Positions 33,993 through 42,446 of a stretch of 64,000 nt of DNA are shown here, piece by piece. The translations under genes were made by a program, and so were the position numbers. Source of the stretch: Catenibacillus scindens (GTDB taxonomy: Bacteria > Bacillota > Clostridia > Lachnospirales > Lachnospiraceae); NCBI RefSeq assembly GCF_014202115.1, contig NZ_JACHFW010000002.1:1-64000 (forward strand). The letters are read 5' to 3'. The notes beneath the pieces are model-generated. The model saw nothing but the letters and a program-made list of their open reading frames with translations, made no database searches and was not told the DNA's origin. The stretch's first letter is position 1, and each line of letters starts with the position of its first letter.

Positions 33993-34703
33993 ATGCTTGA
34001 GATTAAAAATTACACAAAAATTTATAAAGGCGGGAAGAGGGCTGTAGATCATCTGAACCTGACCATTGAGGATGGGGATATTTACGGTTTTATCGGTCAT
34101 AACGGCGCAGGAAAAACAACGACTATTAAGGCTGTGGCCGGGATACTGGATTTTAATGAGGGCGAGATCCTCATCAACGGGAAGTCTATTCAGACACAGC
34201 CCCTGGAATGCAAGCAGGAGATGGCCTACATTCCGGATAACCCGGATATTTATGAATACATGACAGGAATAAAATATCTGAATTTTATCGCCGATATTTA
34301 TGGCGTTGGAAAAAAAGAGCGGGAAGAACGGATAAAAAAATACGGGGATCTGTTTGAAATCACCCAAAATCTGGGGGATATGATTTCATCCTACTCCCAC
34401 GGTATGAAGCAGAAGCTGGTACTGATCTCGGCGCTGATCCATGAGCCAAGGCTGCTCATCCTGGATGAGCCTTTTGTGGGACTTGATCCGAAAGCCTCAC
34501 TGACTCTTAAAAACCTTATGAGAGAAATGTGCCGGGAAGGATGCTCCATTTTCTTCTCTACTCATGTGCTGGAAGTGGCCCAGAAGCTGTGCAATAAAAT
34601 TGCTATTATCAAAAACGGTAAATTGGTTGTTTGCGGCGATATGGACACCGTCCTTGGTGACAGCAGCCTTGAGGATGTATTTATGGAGGTGAGCGAATCA
34701 TGA
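33993..34703 (+). CDS. ABC transporter ATP-binding protein
   Basis: 236-residue ATPase from ATG 33993 (AGGAGG 5 bases before; upstream in-frame codons belong to the previous gene's region). Walker A GHNGAGKTTTIK, Q-loop YIPDNPDIYEYM, signature YSHGMKQKLVLISAL, Walker B LLILDEPFVGLD and H-loop FFSTHVLE are intact. It overlaps its permease by 4 bases. Confidence 0.92.
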   Translation: MLEIKNYTKIYKGGKRAVDHLNLTIEDGDIYGFIGHNGAGKTTTIKAVAGILDFNEGEILINGKSIQTQPLECKQEMAYIPDNPDIYEYMTGIKYLNFIADIYGVGKKEREERIKKYGDLFEITQNLGDMISSYSHGMKQKLVLISALIHEPRLLILDEPFVGLDPKASLTLKNLMREMCREGCSIFFSTHVLEVAQKLCNKIAIIKNGKLVVCGDMDTVLGDSSLEDVFMEVSES

Positions 34704-36274
34704 TCCGTAAATGCGTGAAACTGACCAAGGTTCAGCTTAAAGGCATTGTCTTTTCCGGGCAATTCGGGGCAAAGCGGGGGCAGAAAGCGGCCAAGGCGGC
34801 CACCATGTCCCTTGTTCTGGCGCTGGTAGGACTTGTTTTTATATTTTACAGCGCTTTCTTTTCTTGGGCCTATATTATGATGGGCCTGTCGGAGACTGTG
34901 ATGCCGCTGATGATGACGGTCTCCAGCATTATGATCTTATTTACAACAATGGCAAAAGCCAGCAGCTTTATTTTTTCGTCGAGAGACAACGATCTTTTAA
35001 TGTCTCTGCCTGTGACCAACTGGGCCATCATTGTCAGCCGGTTCGCTTCCCTCTACATTTATGAGACAGTGATCACGGCGGTGATCATGCTCCCAGCACT
35101 TTGTGTTTACAGTTTTTTATGCGGCCCGTCCCCTGTGTTCGTTTTAGGGGCAGTAATTTCCATGTTTTTTGTGCCGCTTGTTCCTCTGGCCATTGCCACG
35201 GTGATCGGCATTGTGATCACCTATATTGCGGCACGCTTTAAATACAAAAACATTGTAGTCATGGTTTTGGGAACAGCGGCTTTCCTGGCGGTGATGTATT
35301 TTTCCTTTAATATATCTTCTGTGGATGAGACAAAGCTGCTCCAGATGAATACGCTGATCATGGATATGGTTTCACGGCTGTATCCTTTGGCTGCCCTTTA
35401 TATATCCGGTATGGGCGGGAATTTTCTTGCTTATGCAGGCTACCTTGTAGTTTCAATTGCTGTGGCTGGGATCATCATTTCTCTGATCGCTTGGCGGTTT
35501 AACCGGCTCTGCGCGGCGCTCACCGCCCATAGAGTCCGGGGAAATTTTAAAATGACACAGTTAAAGACCGGCACTGTTTTCGGCTCCCTGTTAAAACGGG
35601 AGTTTAAGCGGTATTTTTCATCTACGATCTATGTGCTGAATACCGCCCTCATCTATGTGCTTTTGATCATCGGCGCGGTGGCCCTGTTCTTCATCAAGGA
35701 TCTGGACGCGGTTTTAAATATTCCCGAAGCAGGGACGATGATCGGCGCCCTTGTGCCGCTCCTCATTGCCTTCTTTGCCGGGATCACAAGCACCACAAGC
35801 GCCTCCCTTTCCCTGGAAGGAAAGAATCTTTGGCTGGTCGCCAGTTTTCCGGTGCGGTCTATCACAGTCTTTCACGCCAAGATCGGGCTGAACCTTATCC
35901 TTGGTATTCCCTGTGTACTGATCGCCGCGGTTTTATGCGCCGTCCGTTTTCAACTGGGATTTACGGATATCGTATTTACGGTACTTATTCCGGTTCTTTT
36001 CACGTTGCTGGCGGCTGTGGGAGGAATGGCCCTAAATATTCATTTTCCCAACTTTACATGGACGAATGAAGCGGCCGTTGTCAAGCAGGGGGCTGCGCCC
36101 ACGATTACAGTGTTTGGAGGTATGGCTCTTGTGTTTATTCCCGGAGCAATTCTGTTTATGACACAGACTCCGTCTCTGGTTCTATATACAATACTTGCTG
36201 TGGTGCTGATTATCCTTATTATCCTTTTTTATATGGATGTGAGAAGGACCCGGCTGGTTCAGTTTCTGGATTAA
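34700..36274 (+). CDS. ABC exporter permease, large (about 12 TM)
   Basis: 524 residues with two groups of TM helices (about 35-260 and 305-515) and a central basic loop RVRGNFKMTQLKTG. It starts MIRKCVKLTKVQLKGIVFSG. The size and the segment SSRDNDLLMSLPVTNW resemble the putative ABC exporter (DUF6449-like) permeases of Clostridia, which act with one ATPase. Substrate unknown. It is followed by a promoter and a structured leader for the next gene. Confidence 0.82.
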   Translation: MIRKCVKLTKVQLKGIVFSGQFGAKRGQKAAKAATMSLVLALVGLVFIFYSAFFSWAYIMMGLSETVMPLMMTVSSIMILFTTMAKASSFIFSSRDNDLLMSLPVTNWAIIVSRFASLYIYETVITAVIMLPALCVYSFLCGPSPVFVLGAVISMFFVPLVPLAIATVIGIVITYIAARFKYKNIVVMVLGTAAFLAVMYFSFNISSVDETKLLQMNTLIMDMVSRLYPLAALYISGMGGNFLAYAGYLVVSIAVAGIIISLIAWRFNRLCAALTAHRVRGNFKMTQLKTGTVFGSLLKREFKRYFSSTIYVLNTALIYVLLIIGAVALFFIKDLDAVLNIPEAGTMIGALVPLLIAFFAGITSTTSASLSLEGKNLWLVASFPVRSITVFHAKIGLNLILGIPCVLIAAVLCAVRFQLGFTDIVFTVLIPVLFTLLAAVGGMALNIHFPNFTWTNEAAVVKQGAAPTITVFGGMALVFIPGAILFMTQTPSLVLYTILAVVLIILIILFYMDVRRTRLVQFLD

Positions 36275-36287
36275 CCGCCTTTTTTAC

Positions 36288-36316
36288 TTTACAAGGGAAT
36301 ATTTAACCACTATAAT
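36288..36316 (+). promoter_or_regulatory. Promoter of the DUF6483 gene
   Basis: TTTACA (36288-36293), a 17-base spacer and consensus TATAAT (36311-36316). Predicted leader of about 115 bases, see next entry. Confidence 0.75.
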
Positions 36317-36328
36317 AAAAGATGTGTT

Positions 36329-36420
36329 GCCGCGCACAGCGCGGCATATCCATCTGTAGAGATGGGGGCTATCCCCCGGAGGTTTTATATTAAACGACAA
36401 ATATATATGTCGTTTAATAT
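36329..36420 (+). repeat. Structured leader with palindromic repeat element, copy 2
   Basis: Hairpin 1: GCCGCGC-ACA-GCGCGGC (36329-36345). Hairpin 2: CCATCT-GTAG-AGATGG (36350-36365). Alternative hairpin: GGGGG-N4-CCCCC (36364-36377), which competes with hairpin 2 for bases 36364-36365. Then the shared flank ATCCCCCGGAGGTTTTATA (36371-36389) and the palindrome ATATTAAACGACA / TGTCGTTTAATAT (36387-36399, 36408-36420), followed by five T. The last part matches the element at 22873-22925. The layout is like an attenuator, but repeat insertion explains it as well. Confidence 0.6.
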
Positions 36421-36437
36421 TTTTAAGAGGATATGAC

Positions 36438-36815
36438 ATGCTGAAAGATGACTATATTATGAGAATGATCAATGAAATGATCCATGCCGTGCTGGTACTT
36501 CTCCTTGGTAAAGACAGCGAGAACGGTGAAAAACTGGAGCTTCCCGAAGTGACAGAGGATAACACCTTCCAAAAGCTCATCGCTATGGCTGGGGAGGGGC
36601 AGATCAACGAGGCGGAAAATATGCTCTGGGATCTTCTGGAAGATAATGAGATCAAATATTTCCAGATGGCACTGTTGTTTTATGATTATCTCAATGATCT
36701 TGACGATGACGTTCTTGAACAGGGAGACTTTTCCAGAGAAGAAATTGCCGACGGGCTGGCCAGAGTTATGAAACTTTACGGCTATGAAGATATGGCCCGA
36801 ACATTTTTAATCTGA
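36438..36815 (+). CDS. DUF6483-like small helical protein
   Basis: 125 residues, MLKDDYIMRMINEMIHAVLV then LLLGKDSENGEKLELPE, acidic, all-helical, with tetratricopeptide-like helices near 45-110 (AGEGQINEAENMLWDLLEDN). It resembles the DUF6483 family of Firmicutes, whose function is unknown. ATG after AAGAGG. It has its own promoter and leader with the palindromic repeat. Confidence 0.78.
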   Translation: MLKDDYIMRMINEMIHAVLVLLLGKDSENGEKLELPEVTEDNTFQKLIAMAGEGQINEAENMLWDLLEDNEIKYFQMALLFYDYLNDLDDDVLEQGDFSREEIADGLARVMKLYGYEDMARTFLI

Positions 36816-36857
36816 CGGATTATTCTAAGAGGTAGGCGTCAAAAGGAGGATTTTAAT

Positions 36858-37550
36858 ATGACGGGGCAGACGGCAAATGTCCATAAAAAAACGGTTATTT
36901 TCGATATGGATGGACTGATGTTTGATTCAGAGCGTCTGTGTATCCGGGCTTATGACTATGCCGGAGAGAAATACGGTGTGGGAAAGCTGGGGTACCTGGT
37001 CCTTGAAACACTGGGGATGAATCACGCCGCTTCACAACCTATATGGAAAAAATATCTGGGCGAGAACTATGACGCGGCGGGTATACGGCGGTATGTGGAT
37101 GAATTTTACGAAGATTTTCATAAAAATAGTAAAATGCCGGTGAAAAAAGGATTGTATCGTCTTGTGGAATATTTAAGCACTCACGGCTATGATATGGCTG
37201 TGGCTTCATCCACGTCCACAAAAACGGTAATCGCCAACCTGGAGGAAGCACAGATCCGCCAGTACTTTAAAGTGGTCATCGGCGGCGACCAGTTAAAGGC
37301 TTCTAAGCCTGCGCCGGATATTTACCTTATGGCCTGCGAATGTCTTGGCCGCAGTCCGTCAGAATGCTACGCTTTGGAAGATTCCAGAAATGGTGTGCTG
37401 TCTGCCAGCAGTGCCGGATGTATGACTATTATGGTCCCGGATATCTGGCAGCCGGACGATGAATTTTTAAATCATGTCCACAAAAAATTTGAGGATCTTG
37501 ACGAGGTGAGAGACTATTTTACAAAACTGGACATGGAAGACAGTGAATGA
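36858..37550 (+). CDS. HAD-family hydrolase (beta-phosphoglucomutase-like)
   Basis: 230 residues. Motif I IFDMDGLMFDSE, four-helix cap, motif II AVASSTSTKT, motif III Lys in QLKASKPAPDIY and motif IV CYALEDSRNGVLSA. This is the pattern of beta-phosphoglucomutase and related phosphatases. Substrate unknown. AGGAGG before ATG 36858. Confidence 0.9.
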   Translation: MTGQTANVHKKTVIFDMDGLMFDSERLCIRAYDYAGEKYGVGKLGYLVLETLGMNHAASQPIWKKYLGENYDAAGIRRYVDEFYEDFHKNSKMPVKKGLYRLVEYLSTHGYDMAVASSTSTKTVIANLEEAQIRQYFKVVIGGDQLKASKPAPDIYLMACECLGRSPSECYALEDSRNGVLSASSAGCMTIMVPDIWQPDDEFLNHVHKKFEDLDEVRDYFTKLDMEDSE

Positions 37551-37607
37551 CTGACGGCTTTTGTGTCCGGCAATTTTGGAGCAAATTCTTAATTTTGGAG
37601 GACGGAT

Positions 37608-38453
37608 ATGGAACAGAAGTTAATAAAAAAATGGGGGCTGTTTATAGCCGCCTGCCTGCTCTATATAGCGGTCTGCGTTTTCCTTTATGTCATTCAATAT
37701 GTAATTTACGGGGGTACCATACATATGCCCTTAGTTTACGTCATCGTCATTCCCCTGGCTGTCCTCGCCGCCTGGCTGATCCAGGGCGGCTATCCGGAGA
37801 AAACTCAAGAAGATAGGGAGGACGCTCTTTTGAGGTCGGGGATTTATAAAAAAGAACCGGCGAGAAAGCGGGGCCGGTGGCACCGTCCTTTTAAAGGTTT
37901 TGGCCGGAAATGGAAGTCTGAGATGACCACTGGACAGCGGATCAATTTTTTGCTTTGCACCCTGCTGCTGACCGGGGCCACAGTTTTTCTGACCTATGCC
38001 CTGATCCGAAATCCATACATGCTCATGATTTATTTTTATTTTGCTGTTCTTCTTATTGTAGGGATTTCCAGCCTTTACGAGCCGGCAGGACAAAGGCGGC
38101 TTTCAGTGCTGGCCTGCTTTGTCTTTGGCGCCCTGTTTGCTGTGACCTTCCTTTATCTGTGGATTGTATCGCCTATGACAGTCAGGGAAGCCAAAAAAGC
38201 TTTGGAGGACGCCGGCTATGAGCAGGTGACCTACAGCAAAGTGATAGAGAGCGACGCCACCATGACCCTGATCTTTGAGGATAATATCCAGTATGAGAGC
38301 GAGAATGGGATAAAACTTGGCTGCTATCTCTTTGGCGTTCGCAAAGACGGCGTCAGCATGGGCGCCGCAGTCAGCGTTCTGGACAAAAATATTGTGGCGG
38401 TACAGCCTTTAAGTGAAGGCAGCGCTTTAAGCTTTTTTTATGAATTTCGGTAA
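37608..38453 (+). CDS. Membrane protein of unknown function
   Basis: 281 residues. Two TM helices at about 10-32 and 40-58, a basic cytoplasmic loop (KKEPARKRGRWHRPFKGFGRKW, residues ~83-104), two or three further TM helices near 114-192, and a soluble C-terminal domain of about 85 residues starting VREAKKALEDAGYEQVTYS, with strands as in a small ligand-binding fold. GGAGG before ATG 37608. I do not recognise a family. Confidence 0.75.
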   Translation: MEQKLIKKWGLFIAACLLYIAVCVFLYVIQYVIYGGTIHMPLVYVIVIPLAVLAAWLIQGGYPEKTQEDREDALLRSGIYKKEPARKRGRWHRPFKGFGRKWKSEMTTGQRINFLLCTLLLTGATVFLTYALIRNPYMLMIYFYFAVLLIVGISSLYEPAGQRRLSVLACFVFGALFAVTFLYLWIVSPMTVREAKKALEDAGYEQVTYSKVIESDATMTLIFEDNIQYESENGIKLGCYLFGVRKDGVSMGAAVSVLDKNIVAVQPLSEGSALSFFYEFR

Positions 38454-38503
38454 CTGTGAAGGTACTGAACAGTTACGAATTTTGATTAAAGGGGGTGACA
38501 GTC

Positions 38504-39172
38504 ATGAAAAGAAATGTTTCTCTGGATGAAATTTCCGATGGTAAGCTTCTTGGGCCGGAAGATATGGCCCGCATGGGAACTGGAGATTGCGGCGGCTGCT
38601 GCGCCTGCTGTCAAGGTATGGGGACATCGGCGATTCTTGACCCTATGGATATATTCAGGCTGTGTCAGGGATTAAAGACAACATTTGAGCAGCTTTTGGC
38701 AGAAAAGATCGAATTAAATGTGGTGGACGGACTTATTCTGCCAAACCTGAAAATGGTTTCCCAGACAGACGCCTGCGGCTTTCTGGGGGATGATAAGAGA
38801 TGCCAAATCCATCCATTCAGACCCGGCGTCTGTCGCCTGTTCCCCCTGGGACGATATTATGAGGACCATTCATTTCGTTATTTTTTACAGATTCACGAAT
38901 GTAAAAAGGAAAATAGGACCAAAATAAAAGTAAAAAAATGGATGGATATGCCGGATTTGAAAAAGTATGATCAATATATCTGTGATTGGCACTATTTTTT
39001 AATGGATCTGGAAAAATTGATCCAGAACCGTCAGGATCTTATGAAGAAAACGGACATGTTTATTCTGGAGCTGTTTTTCCTTACGCCCTGGCATCTGAAC
39101 CAGAATTTTTACGCTCAGTTTTATCAGCGCCTGGACACAGGCAGGAGATGGCTTGAAAATATTTCGGGTTAA
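38504..39172 (+). CDS. YkgJ-family cysteine-cluster protein
   Basis: 222 residues from ATG 38504 (GGGGGTG 8 bases before). The zinc or iron-sulfur binding motif is spread as CGGCCACCQG near the N-terminus, CGFLGDDKRCQIHPFRPGVC in the middle and CKKENR later, the YkgJ/CxxCxxCC pattern. Function unknown; some family members act in Fe-S or zinc biology. It is followed 12 bases later by the Card1-like gene, so they are probably one operon. Confidence 0.85.
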   Translation: MKRNVSLDEISDGKLLGPEDMARMGTGDCGGCCACCQGMGTSAILDPMDIFRLCQGLKTTFEQLLAEKIELNVVDGLILPNLKMVSQTDACGFLGDDKRCQIHPFRPGVCRLFPLGRYYEDHSFRYFLQIHECKKENRTKIKVKKWMDMPDLKKYDQYICDWHYFLMDLEKLIQNRQDLMKKTDMFILELFFLTPWHLNQNFYAQFYQRLDTGRRWLENISG

Positions 39173-39184
39173 AGGGGAACTAAA

Positions 39185-40375
39185 ATGGAGATTCTTATTG
39201 AATTTTACCACAAAAATATTCTTGAAAATATGACTGCCGTCCTTGGAGTACAGCCGGATATTGTTATGTTTTATTTTGATCCCCGCTTTTTTACTCATAC
39301 GGCGGTTTATGACACTTATCTGGCCTGCAGGAAATATATCCCCCACTTAAAGCTTGAGCTTGGGGTCATGGATTCCGATAATTACTGGGCTATGGAAGAA
39401 AAACTTCTCCGGTACGCCAAGGATAACGGGAATGACCATATTATCATTGATCTGTCCGGGTGTAATCCTCTGTCCGCCGTGGCTGCCTGCCAGAGCGCCG
39501 GCAGATATGATCTTCCCATGGTCTGCGCGGATCTGACTTTTTCAAGGATTATCTGTTTAAATGATCCGGTACGCCATTATGGTTTTCACAGTTTTGAACT
39601 GTCAGACCTGATTGAAGCTTGCGGCGGCAAAGTGATCGCCTGCGCCGACAGCGATTATCTGGATAAAAACAGGGACAATCTTTTATCCATGGCCGCCAAA
39701 GTCCTTGAGAATTCCAAAACCTGGCTGTCGGTCTGCACTTATCTGCAAAAGCACGGCGGCAACGGGCGGGGCGGACACAGCAGGCATTTTTCAGGACCTG
39801 CGGAATACCGGGGAAAAAATAAAAATCCGGTGCCGGACACAAAGATTATGCATTTTCTTGCCCGTACCCAGTTGATCCAGAACCTGACGATAAAAAATAA
39901 TCAGATTCAGTTTGATTATAAAGATAAGGAATCTGCCGGATATCTGACAACTTACGGCATATGGCTGGAATTTAAGACCTACTATGCTCTAAAAGCGTCA
40001 AAAAAATTTCATGACGTAAAAAATAGTCTGAAGGTGGACTGGAACAGAAACGACACCCAGGATATTATCGGCAATGAAATTGATGTGACAGCTATGTACG
40101 GCTGTATTCCTGTAGTGGTTTCCTGCAAAATGTCGGAAAATGCCACAGACGCCGACGCGGTTAATGAGCTGTACGCGGTCAGCCACCGCATCAGCCCAGG
40201 CCATGTGATTCAGGTTCTTGTCACATGGAGCGATATTAAGCAGAAACGCCAGGGAATTTATATGAAAGCGAAGGAAATGGGGATTATCGTTATGGATAAA
40301 GAGGATATCCGCCACGGAGATTTTCCCGCGAAGCTTGAGCGGGCTATTTGCCAGAAGCGGACGATCATACGTTAG
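39185..40375 (+). CDS. Card1-like protein (DUF1887): CARF-like N-domain plus PD-(D/E)xK nuclease-type C-domain
   Basis: 396 residues. The N-terminal half resembles the CARF-like domain of Card1/Can2 CRISPR accessory nucleases (MEILIEFYHKNILENMTAV, then IIIDLSGCNPLSAVAAC). The usual ligand loop TGGTK is replaced by SGCNP. The C-terminal half has the nuclease core GIWLEFKTYYAL, GNEIDVTAMYG and VVVSCKMSE (E-x-D, then S-C-K). In Card1 binding of cyclic tetra-adenylate activates DNA/RNA cleavage. No CRISPR array or cas gene lies in this window, so this is an orphan. ATG after GGGGAAC. Neighbours: YkgJ-like upstream and SseB-domain downstream. Confidence 0.78.
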   Translation: MEILIEFYHKNILENMTAVLGVQPDIVMFYFDPRFFTHTAVYDTYLACRKYIPHLKLELGVMDSDNYWAMEEKLLRYAKDNGNDHIIIDLSGCNPLSAVAACQSAGRYDLPMVCADLTFSRIICLNDPVRHYGFHSFELSDLIEACGGKVIACADSDYLDKNRDNLLSMAAKVLENSKTWLSVCTYLQKHGGNGRGGHSRHFSGPAEYRGKNKNPVPDTKIMHFLARTQLIQNLTIKNNQIQFDYKDKESAGYLTTYGIWLEFKTYYALKASKKFHDVKNSLKVDWNRNDTQDIIGNEIDVTAMYGCIPVVVSCKMSENATDADAVNELYAVSHRISPGHVIQVLVTWSDIKQKRQGIYMKAKEMGIIVMDKEDIRHGDFPAKLERAICQKRTIIR

Positions 40376-40425
40376 TTTACAACATCTCCACACATTTAGA
40401 CAAAACGTTCAGAAAGGGAATCTTT

Positions 40426-41733
40426 ATGGAAAAAGACAGACAGAAGGAATTACAGGAAACACTTTTAGGCGTGGGAGCTGATAAAAAGCCATTCCCACCT
40501 CAGCACTATACTCAGCTTTCCATGCAGGATCTTATTCTTCTGCGCAATATGGCGGCGATCTATACCCAGAATACGACGAATAATCCAAAACAGAAATTGT
40601 TTTTTGCCCAGAGGACCGGTTTTTTTGAAAACCATATTATGATCCGGCTTTGGGGACTTGAGGAGTGTTATCTCCTCGTCCGGGAGAACTCTCAGGTCAT
40701 GATGACACAGCGCAATGAGACGACAAAGGATGTGCAGATTTTTCTCTTCAGCACTAAAGAGCTGGCGCAAAAAGAAGTGGAAAGACTTTCCACAGATAAA
40801 GAGAAGGTGGAGATCAAAGTGATCCCCCACGGTCAGTTCCCTTCATTTTTCTTAAATCTGTTTCCAAGAGGCGTCACGGCCATTGTCCTTGATCATGGGC
40901 AGAATGCTGTCGGGCTTCCAGTATGGGCCATCTGCCGGCGCCTGAAAGACGAATTTGTCTCGGATGCCAGCCGTTCGGCGGTTCATCTGTGGATTCAAAA
41001 AGAAATGTACATGCTTTATTCGACACTGACAAACCTTCCCTATGTGGAGTGCGACAGCGAGACTTTTGATGATCTGGTCTACGTTTACCCGTCAAAAGAC
41101 GAGGCTGATGCTGCCATAAAGGACTTTGAGATAAAAAAAATCCCGGTCCGGGCAGAACTTATCCACAACAGAGATTTTCGCCAGCATTTTCTTAACCTTT
41201 ATCTCCAGGGCGTCAACGCTGTGAAAACCCCTTCTGAGGGGATCATCCAGTTAAATCATTTGGTCCAGAAACCGGATTATTCCAATCTGGAGGAAAGTAA
41301 AAAGCCGGTGCTAAATCCGGAACTTTTATTGACAGCCGTTTATGTATGTCAGGAAGAGAGACGTCCGGAAGGTGATAAAGACACAGATGAGTTAAAACAG
41401 ATGAAGGAGGAGCTGTTTACTCATTTAAGAGAGGGTATTCTGGCTATGCCTGTCTTTGTCACAGAGGAAAGTGAGAAAGGGCAGGTGAGATTTCCTCTGA
41501 TCACCCTGACTAACGGTGAAAATTATTGCCCTGTGTTTACGGATATACAGACCGCTGCCGCCTTTGAAATGCGTGAGACTGCCAGATTAAAAGAAAAAGG
41601 GGAAGAAAAGCCCCAATATAAGTACCTGAAGCTGCCTTTTGATAAAATTCTTCAGACGCTTCCTGAGCAGATCCACGGAGTGATCATTAACCCTAACACG
41701 ATTAATCTTACAATGAAGAAAATGAAAAAATAG
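40426..41733 (+). CDS. SseB-domain protein, 435 residues
   Basis: Start ATG 40426 after AGAAAGGGA. The last ~110 residues match the SseB N-terminal domain (FPLITLTNGENYCPVFTDI, then LPEQIHGVIINPNTINLTM). The first 300 residues hold what look like further, diverged copies of the same fold: KVIPHGQFPSFFLNLFPRGV and ELIHNRDFRQHFLNLYLQGVNAV are similar to one another. So this may be a protein of repeated SseB-like units. In gut Firmicutes SseB-domain proteins have no known function. Spacing of 50 bases from the Card1-like gene. Confidence 0.8.
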   Translation: MEKDRQKELQETLLGVGADKKPFPPQHYTQLSMQDLILLRNMAAIYTQNTTNNPKQKLFFAQRTGFFENHIMIRLWGLEECYLLVRENSQVMMTQRNETTKDVQIFLFSTKELAQKEVERLSTDKEKVEIKVIPHGQFPSFFLNLFPRGVTAIVLDHGQNAVGLPVWAICRRLKDEFVSDASRSAVHLWIQKEMYMLYSTLTNLPYVECDSETFDDLVYVYPSKDEADAAIKDFEIKKIPVRAELIHNRDFRQHFLNLYLQGVNAVKTPSEGIIQLNHLVQKPDYSNLEESKKPVLNPELLLTAVYVCQEERRPEGDKDTDELKQMKEELFTHLREGILAMPVFVTEESEKGQVRFPLITLTNGENYCPVFTDIQTAAAFEMRETARLKEKGEEKPQYKYLKLPFDKILQTLPEQIHGVIINPNTINLTMKKMKK

Positions 41734-41791
41734 TTATATTTTCTGTAACAGTTCAGCGCGCAATGTCATTTAGTTAACACCTTGTGTCCAG

Positions 41792-41828
41792 AATGGTTAG
41801 AGTACCTATTAGGGGTCTAACCATTTTT
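41792..41828 (+). terminator. Terminator just inside the left end of the IS
   Basis: 10-bp stem AATGGTTAGA / TCTAACCATT with a 14-base loop and a seven-T run. It stops transcripts from the SseB-domain gene from entering the element. Confidence 0.85.
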
Positions 41829-41951
41829 TTGTAGGGTATTGACAAAATACCCAAAATGTGCGGCCGCTCTCGCTGTTGATTATATTTAAGAGGCAGCGAG
41901 AGCGGCCCCTTGAATTTGCAATATATCGCTTTTTCAAGGAGGCACATCTCT

Positions 41952-42313
41952 ATAATTCATCAAAAAATTAAAGATCTGTTTGAATCGTCTGTAGAACATA
42001 TTTCCATTCCTATAAACCACAGTATATTGAACAGGAGATCTGGGCAAAACTCATTGCCTATAATATAACGGAAACCATGGTCAACTGTACGGTACTGGAA
42101 ACCCATGACACAAAACATGAATATAAAGTCAATTTTACAATAGCCGCACATATATGCAGGGTCTTCCTCCGTCTGACCACGGAGAAAGACCAGTATGATG
42201 TGATGTCACTATTGCAAAGGGAATTGATCCCCATCCGGAGAGATCGTCAATATCCAAGACTTCAAACTGCTCATTTCCGGAGACCACGATATTTCCTATA
42301 TCGGGCTGCATAA
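41952..42313 (+). pseudogene. IS4-family transposase remnant
   Basis: AAGGAGG (41936-41942) is followed by codons IIHQKIKDLFESSVEHISIP from 41952; the expected ATG has become ATA. At about 42006 the frame changes and the C-terminal part follows: YIEQEIWAKLIAYNITETMV, then THDTKHEYKVNFTIAAHICR and AHFRRPRYFLYRAA up to the stop at 42311. This is the DDE transposase C-terminus (the catalytic Glu in YIEQEIW). More than two thirds of the gene is deleted, including the two Asp residues. Confidence 0.78.
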
Positions 42314-42341
42314 ACATCATTATCATTATACCTCTTGAAAA

Positions 42342-42365
42342 GGCAGATATGCAATCTGTCTTTTT
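42342..42365 (+). terminator. Terminator after the transposase remnant
   Basis: 7-bp stem GGCAGAT / ATCTGTC, five-base loop, then five T, 28 bases after the transposase stop. Confidence 0.75.
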
Positions 42366-42446
42366 GTCGTACAAAAAATTCGTACCACAAACCGTAAAAT
42401 GTCTCCGATTCCCCTGAATTATGGTCACAAGGATGTGATCACTGCT

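Noticed and set aside
34700-36274. Bacteriocin gene near the 34 kb ABC exporter
   Set aside because: No small ORF with a double-glycine leader or Cys-rich core is seen on either side; the neighbours are an LOR protein and DUF6483.
38495-38504. GTG 38495 as start of the YkgJ-like gene
   Set aside because: The GGGGGTG ribosome site overlaps that codon; ATG 38504 has correct spacing.
41834-41852. GGGTATT-GACAA-AATACCC as an attachment site or operator
   Set aside because: It lies inside the IS remnant next to other hairpins and is more simply part of the element.
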